From Candidatus Zhuqueibacterota bacterium 4572_119 (GTDB lineage Bacteria; Zhuqueibacterota; Zhuqueibacteria; Thermofontimicrobiales; Thermofontimicrobiaceae), in NCBI GenBank assembly GCA_002084535.1, contig NBLI01000210.1, positions 1-8,270 on the forward strand: 8,270 nucleotides of DNA. The letters run 5' to 3'. The position numbers and the translations under genes are program-made. The notes beneath the pieces were generated by a model. The model was not told the DNA's origin and made no database searches. It saw only the letters and a list, made by a program, of their open reading frames with translations. How positions within the stretch are numbered: the first letter of the stretch is position 1; each line of letters begins with the position of its first letter. This document shows positions 6,206 through 8,270 of the stretch, one piece after another.

Positions 6206-7216
6206 TCAATTTGCCAGGTAAAATTTATCTTTAATACCTGTTGAAGCTGTCCAAATCAATTTTCCATCTTTTTTATACAGAATAATGCATTCGATAAAGG
6301 CTTGATTTTCAACAAAAATCATGCCCTGCTCCGGTCCCATCACAAAAACTGCTGTAGCAAGCGCGTCTGCTGTCAGAGCATTTTTGGCAATAATTGTAAC
6401 GCTGATGCACTTGCCGGCTGGATAGCCGGTTTTGGGATCTAAAATGTGGTGATACCTGATTGAATCTTTAATAAAAAAACGTTCGTAATCGCCCGAAGTA
6501 GCAACACTTCCGCTGTCCATGCGGAAAAAGCCGAACATCTCACCAGTATTTCTTGGATGGTTAATCCAAACTTTGCGTTTGCCAGCAGTAAGGTTTGTGC
6601 AAATCGTTTTTAAATCACCACCAGCATTCACCATTGCGTCATGAATTCCATGGACGCTTAAAATTCGAACGGCTTCATCTATTGCGAAACCTTTGGCAAT
6701 GGCGCCAAGGTCAATTTTCATACCCGAGGTTTTAAATCCAAGATAATCGCTATCAATAGATAATAATTTATAATCTACAAGCTTGAGCGTTTTTCGAATC
6801 ACAGTTGAATCCGGAACAAACGGATTATCATTATTAAAGTCCCATAAATCTTTAACAGCGCCTGTTGTAATATCAAAATTTCCCTTTGATAGCGTAGAAA
6901 TTCTTTGACTTTCTTTAACTACATGATAAAGAACAGAGTCCATCTGAATTTGGTAAGAAGCGCCATTTTGATTGACGAAGCTAATGAGACTTGAATCGTT
7001 ATAGCTGTTTGTAATATTATCTATTTGTTGAATTCTGTCAAATGCTAAACCGATTATTCTGTTTATTTCATGCTTTGATTTGTCCTGATCATACACAACG
7101 ATCTGGACAAAAGTATCCATTAATAACCTGGTTTGCGTGATAGGGATGATTTTGGAGTAATTTTGACATTGAAATGAAAATAATATCAAAAACAGAACAA
7201 TCAGGGATTTTTTCAT
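6206..7216 (-). CDS. apbE: FAD:protein FMN transferase (ApbE family), exported
   Basis: ApbE transfers FMN from FAD to a threonine of target proteins such as NqrB, NqrC, RnfG or other extracytoplasmic flavoproteins, working outside the cytoplasmic membrane. The 336-residue protein starts with a basic end and hydrophobic segment (MKKSLIVLFLILFSF) before Cys17, consistent with a signal peptide and possibly lipid anchoring, although SFQC is not a textbook lipobox. Family blocks follow: LLMDTFVQIVV (31-41), GNFDITTGAVKDLWDF (112-127), DLGAIAKGFAID (169-180), NAGGDL (197-202), VATSGDYERFF (238-248), HILDPKTGYP (257-266) and TADALATAVFVMG (282-294), covering the flavin and magnesium site. It begins 3 nt after the prenyl synthase stop, so the two are co-transcribed. 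Its flavoprotein targets are not in the window. Length and motifs are complete. Confidence 0.95.
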   Translation of the reverse strand: MKKSLIVLFLILFSFQCQNYSKIIPITQTRLLMDTFVQIVVYDQDKSKHEINRIIGLAFDRIQQIDNITNSYNDSSLISFVNQNGASYQIQMDSVLYHVVKESQRISTLSKGNFDITTGAVKDLWDFNNDNPFVPDSTVIRKTLKLVDYKLLSIDSDYLGFKTSGMKIDLGAIAKGFAIDEAVRILSVHGIHDAMVNAGGDLKTICTNLTAGKRKVWINHPRNTGEMFGFFRMDSGSVATSGDYERFFIKDSIRYHHILDPKTGYPAGKCISVTIIAKNALTADALATAVFVMGPEQGMIFVENQAFIECIILYKKDGKLIWTASTGIKDKFYLAN

Positions 7217-7219
7217 AAG

Positions 7220-8188
7220 CTACTTATCCCGCGAAGTAATATAATCCGAAATAAGTAATAGTGACTGTTTGTAAGGTGAATCAGGATAGCTTTCCAGGCA
7301 GTGCAATGCTTTTTGAATATAGAAATCAGCTTTTTCTTCGGCGTATTTTATGCCACCTGTTTCCTTAACAAAATGAATGATTTTGTCAAACTGATCATTG
7401 TATCCGTTTTCAAGGATCGCCAGCATTTCCTTTCGTTTGTCTTCACTTGTTTGATTCAAACTGTAAAGCACAGGGAGTGTAATAATATTTTCGAGAAGGT
7501 CTTTTCCAATTGGTTTACCCAGGTTGTCTTCATTTCCAGAATAGTCGAGTAAATCATCTTTAATTTGAAACGCGATTCCCAGGCTGTTGCCAAAGGTTTT
7601 GAGATTTTCTTCGTGAGACCCATCAGAAGGTTCACTGGTAAGCGCGCCAATCTGGCAAGTTGCCGATAATAGGGAAGCAGTTTTGAATGAAATTAAACGC
7701 ATATATGTTTGTTCATTCATTTGAAAATTTTGAGCGCGCTCCATTTGCAGTAATTCTCCTTTGCTCATTTGCGTTGACACATTGGATATTATTTTTATTA
7801 AGTTCGTGTCTTTAAAATCCACTAATGTGTCGAAAATATGAGCGAACAAATAATCACCGATAAGTACGGAAATTTTATTTTCCCAAATAGAATTAACAGA
7901 AGGATTGCCCCTGCGCAAATTGGAATTATCAACCACATCATCGTGTATCAAAGTTGCTGTATGGAGAAGTTCAATTATTATTGCGGCATCGATAGATTTT
8001 TTTGTCGGTCTGCCATTTAAACCTGAACATAATAAAAGCATAATCGGCCTTAGCCGCTTGCCTTTACCCGCAACAATGTATGTGAAAACATCTTTAATTA
8101 ATTTTATATCAGTTTCAATTACTGATTTAAATTTATCCTCAAGTTGTTTTAATTCTTCCTTAATAGGCATGCATATTTTTTCAAGCAC
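7220..8188 (-). CDS. Long-chain trans-polyprenyl diphosphate synthase (IspB-like)
   Basis: This enzyme condenses isopentenyl diphosphate units onto an allylic diphosphate to build the side chain of menaquinone or ubiquinone. It has GKGKRLRP (41-48), the first aspartate-rich motif HDDVVDNSNLRRG (82-94, DDVVD 83-87), GDYLFA (111-116), KGELLQM (143-149), SFKTASLLSA (167-176) and the second motif FQIKDDLLDY (207-216). Ala78, five residues before the first aspartate, is the small residue usual in long-chain (C35-C50) synthases, where short-chain enzymes carry an aromatic. The 322-residue length and the ending PDSPYKQSLLLISDYITSRDK resemble octaprenyl synthase IspB; the chain length is inferred. 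The start is GTG at 8188, supported by GAAAGG 9 nt upstream. An in-frame stop lies shortly upstream with no ATG between. A later ATG at 8170 is possible. Confidence 0.95.
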   Translation of the reverse strand: MLEKICMPIKEELKQLEDKFKSVIETDIKLIKDVFTYIVAGKGKRLRPIMLLLCSGLNGRPTKKSIDAAIIIELLHTATLIHDDVVDNSNLRRGNPSVNSIWENKISVLIGDYLFAHIFDTLVDFKDTNLIKIISNVSTQMSKGELLQMERAQNFQMNEQTYMRLISFKTASLLSATCQIGALTSEPSDGSHEENLKTFGNSLGIAFQIKDDLLDYSGNEDNLGKPIGKDLLENIITLPVLYSLNQTSEDKRKEMLAILENGYNDQFDKIIHFVKETGGIKYAEEKADFYIQKALHCLESYPDSPYKQSLLLISDYITSRDK

Positions 8189-8197
8189 AGATTTTAG

Positions 8198-8203
8198 CCT
8201 TTC
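8198..8203 (-). promoter_or_regulatory. Shine-Dalgarno that supports the GTG start of the prenyl synthase
   Basis: GAAAGG on the minus strand lies 9 nt before the GTG at 8188. It favours this start over the in-frame ATG at 8170, which lacks a comparable site. Confidence 0.45.
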
Positions 8204-8270
8204 GAGTTCAATATTTTTACTTATATATTAGCAATTTAATCGATAAAAAAAAAACAAAGATATCATTAAA
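8204..8270 (-). promoter_or_regulatory. AT-rich leader, possible promoter of the prenyl synthase-apbE transcript
   Basis: On the minus strand this stretch has a run of ten T (8245-8254) and a TAATATATAA box (8221-8230) that could act as a -10 element. No convincing -35 box lies at normal spacing. The T run could equally be the tail of a terminator of a gene outside the window, but no stem is visible before it. Confidence 0.25.

Noticed and set aside
1..8270. tRNA, rRNA, CRISPR array, transposase or phage genes
   Set aside because: No cloverleaf, regularly spaced repeats or recognisable mobile-element proteins were found on either strand.

Overview
The window is AT-rich by eye and every gene I can support lies on the minus strand, so transcription runs from the high-coordinate end to the low-coordinate end. 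Nine genes are present, seven of them apparently full-length or cut only by the window edge: a long-chain trans-polyprenyl diphosphate synthase, an ApbE flavin transferase, a 5'-truncated UDP-glucuronate decarboxylase-type epimerase, a GT9 heptosyltransferase, the ribosomal silencing factor RsfS, a C-terminally truncated arginyl-tRNA synthetase, a PfkB-family sugar kinase, a YjbQ/UPF0047 protein, and an ECF-type ABC ATPase cut by the left edge. The GT9 enzyme (LPS core or other heptose-type glycan) points to a Gram-negative bacterium. The ArgS and decarboxylase sequence styles and the palindromic repeat family suggest the FCB side of the tree (Ignavibacteria, Calditrichota, Marinimicrobia or relatives), but that placement is an impression and not a result.

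Region by region: 7220-8188 and 6206-7216 form a tight pair (3-nt gap) that supplies the isoprenoid tail of a respiratory quinone and the enzyme that covalently attaches FMN to redox proteins. Next comes 5293-6150, the epimerase without its Rossmann start, followed 4 nt later by the GT9 gene at 4242-5288, then rsfS at 3840-4205 and argS at 2425-3843, coupled by an ATGA overlap. A 384-nt non-coding gap (2041-2424) follows, holding a GC-rich palindromic repeat and an AT-rich stretch. Then the PfkB kinase (1138-2040) and YjbQ (719-1138), coupled by a TAATG overlap, a 221-nt gap with a small hairpin, and the start of the ECF ATPase.

The most notable structure is that the block from about 6150 to 2425 is broken at both ends. 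The first gene lacks its 5' part and the last gene lacks its 3' part, while everything outside the block and the two genes within it are intact. This looks like a 3.7-kb operon fragment (decarboxylase - glycosyltransferase - rsfS - argS) that was moved or duplicated between apbE and the sugar kinase, or like a chimeric assembly. The truncated ArgS also lacks both histidines of the class I HIGH signature. I see no clearly new defence system, mobile element with its own enzymes, CRISPR array, tRNA or rRNA in the window.
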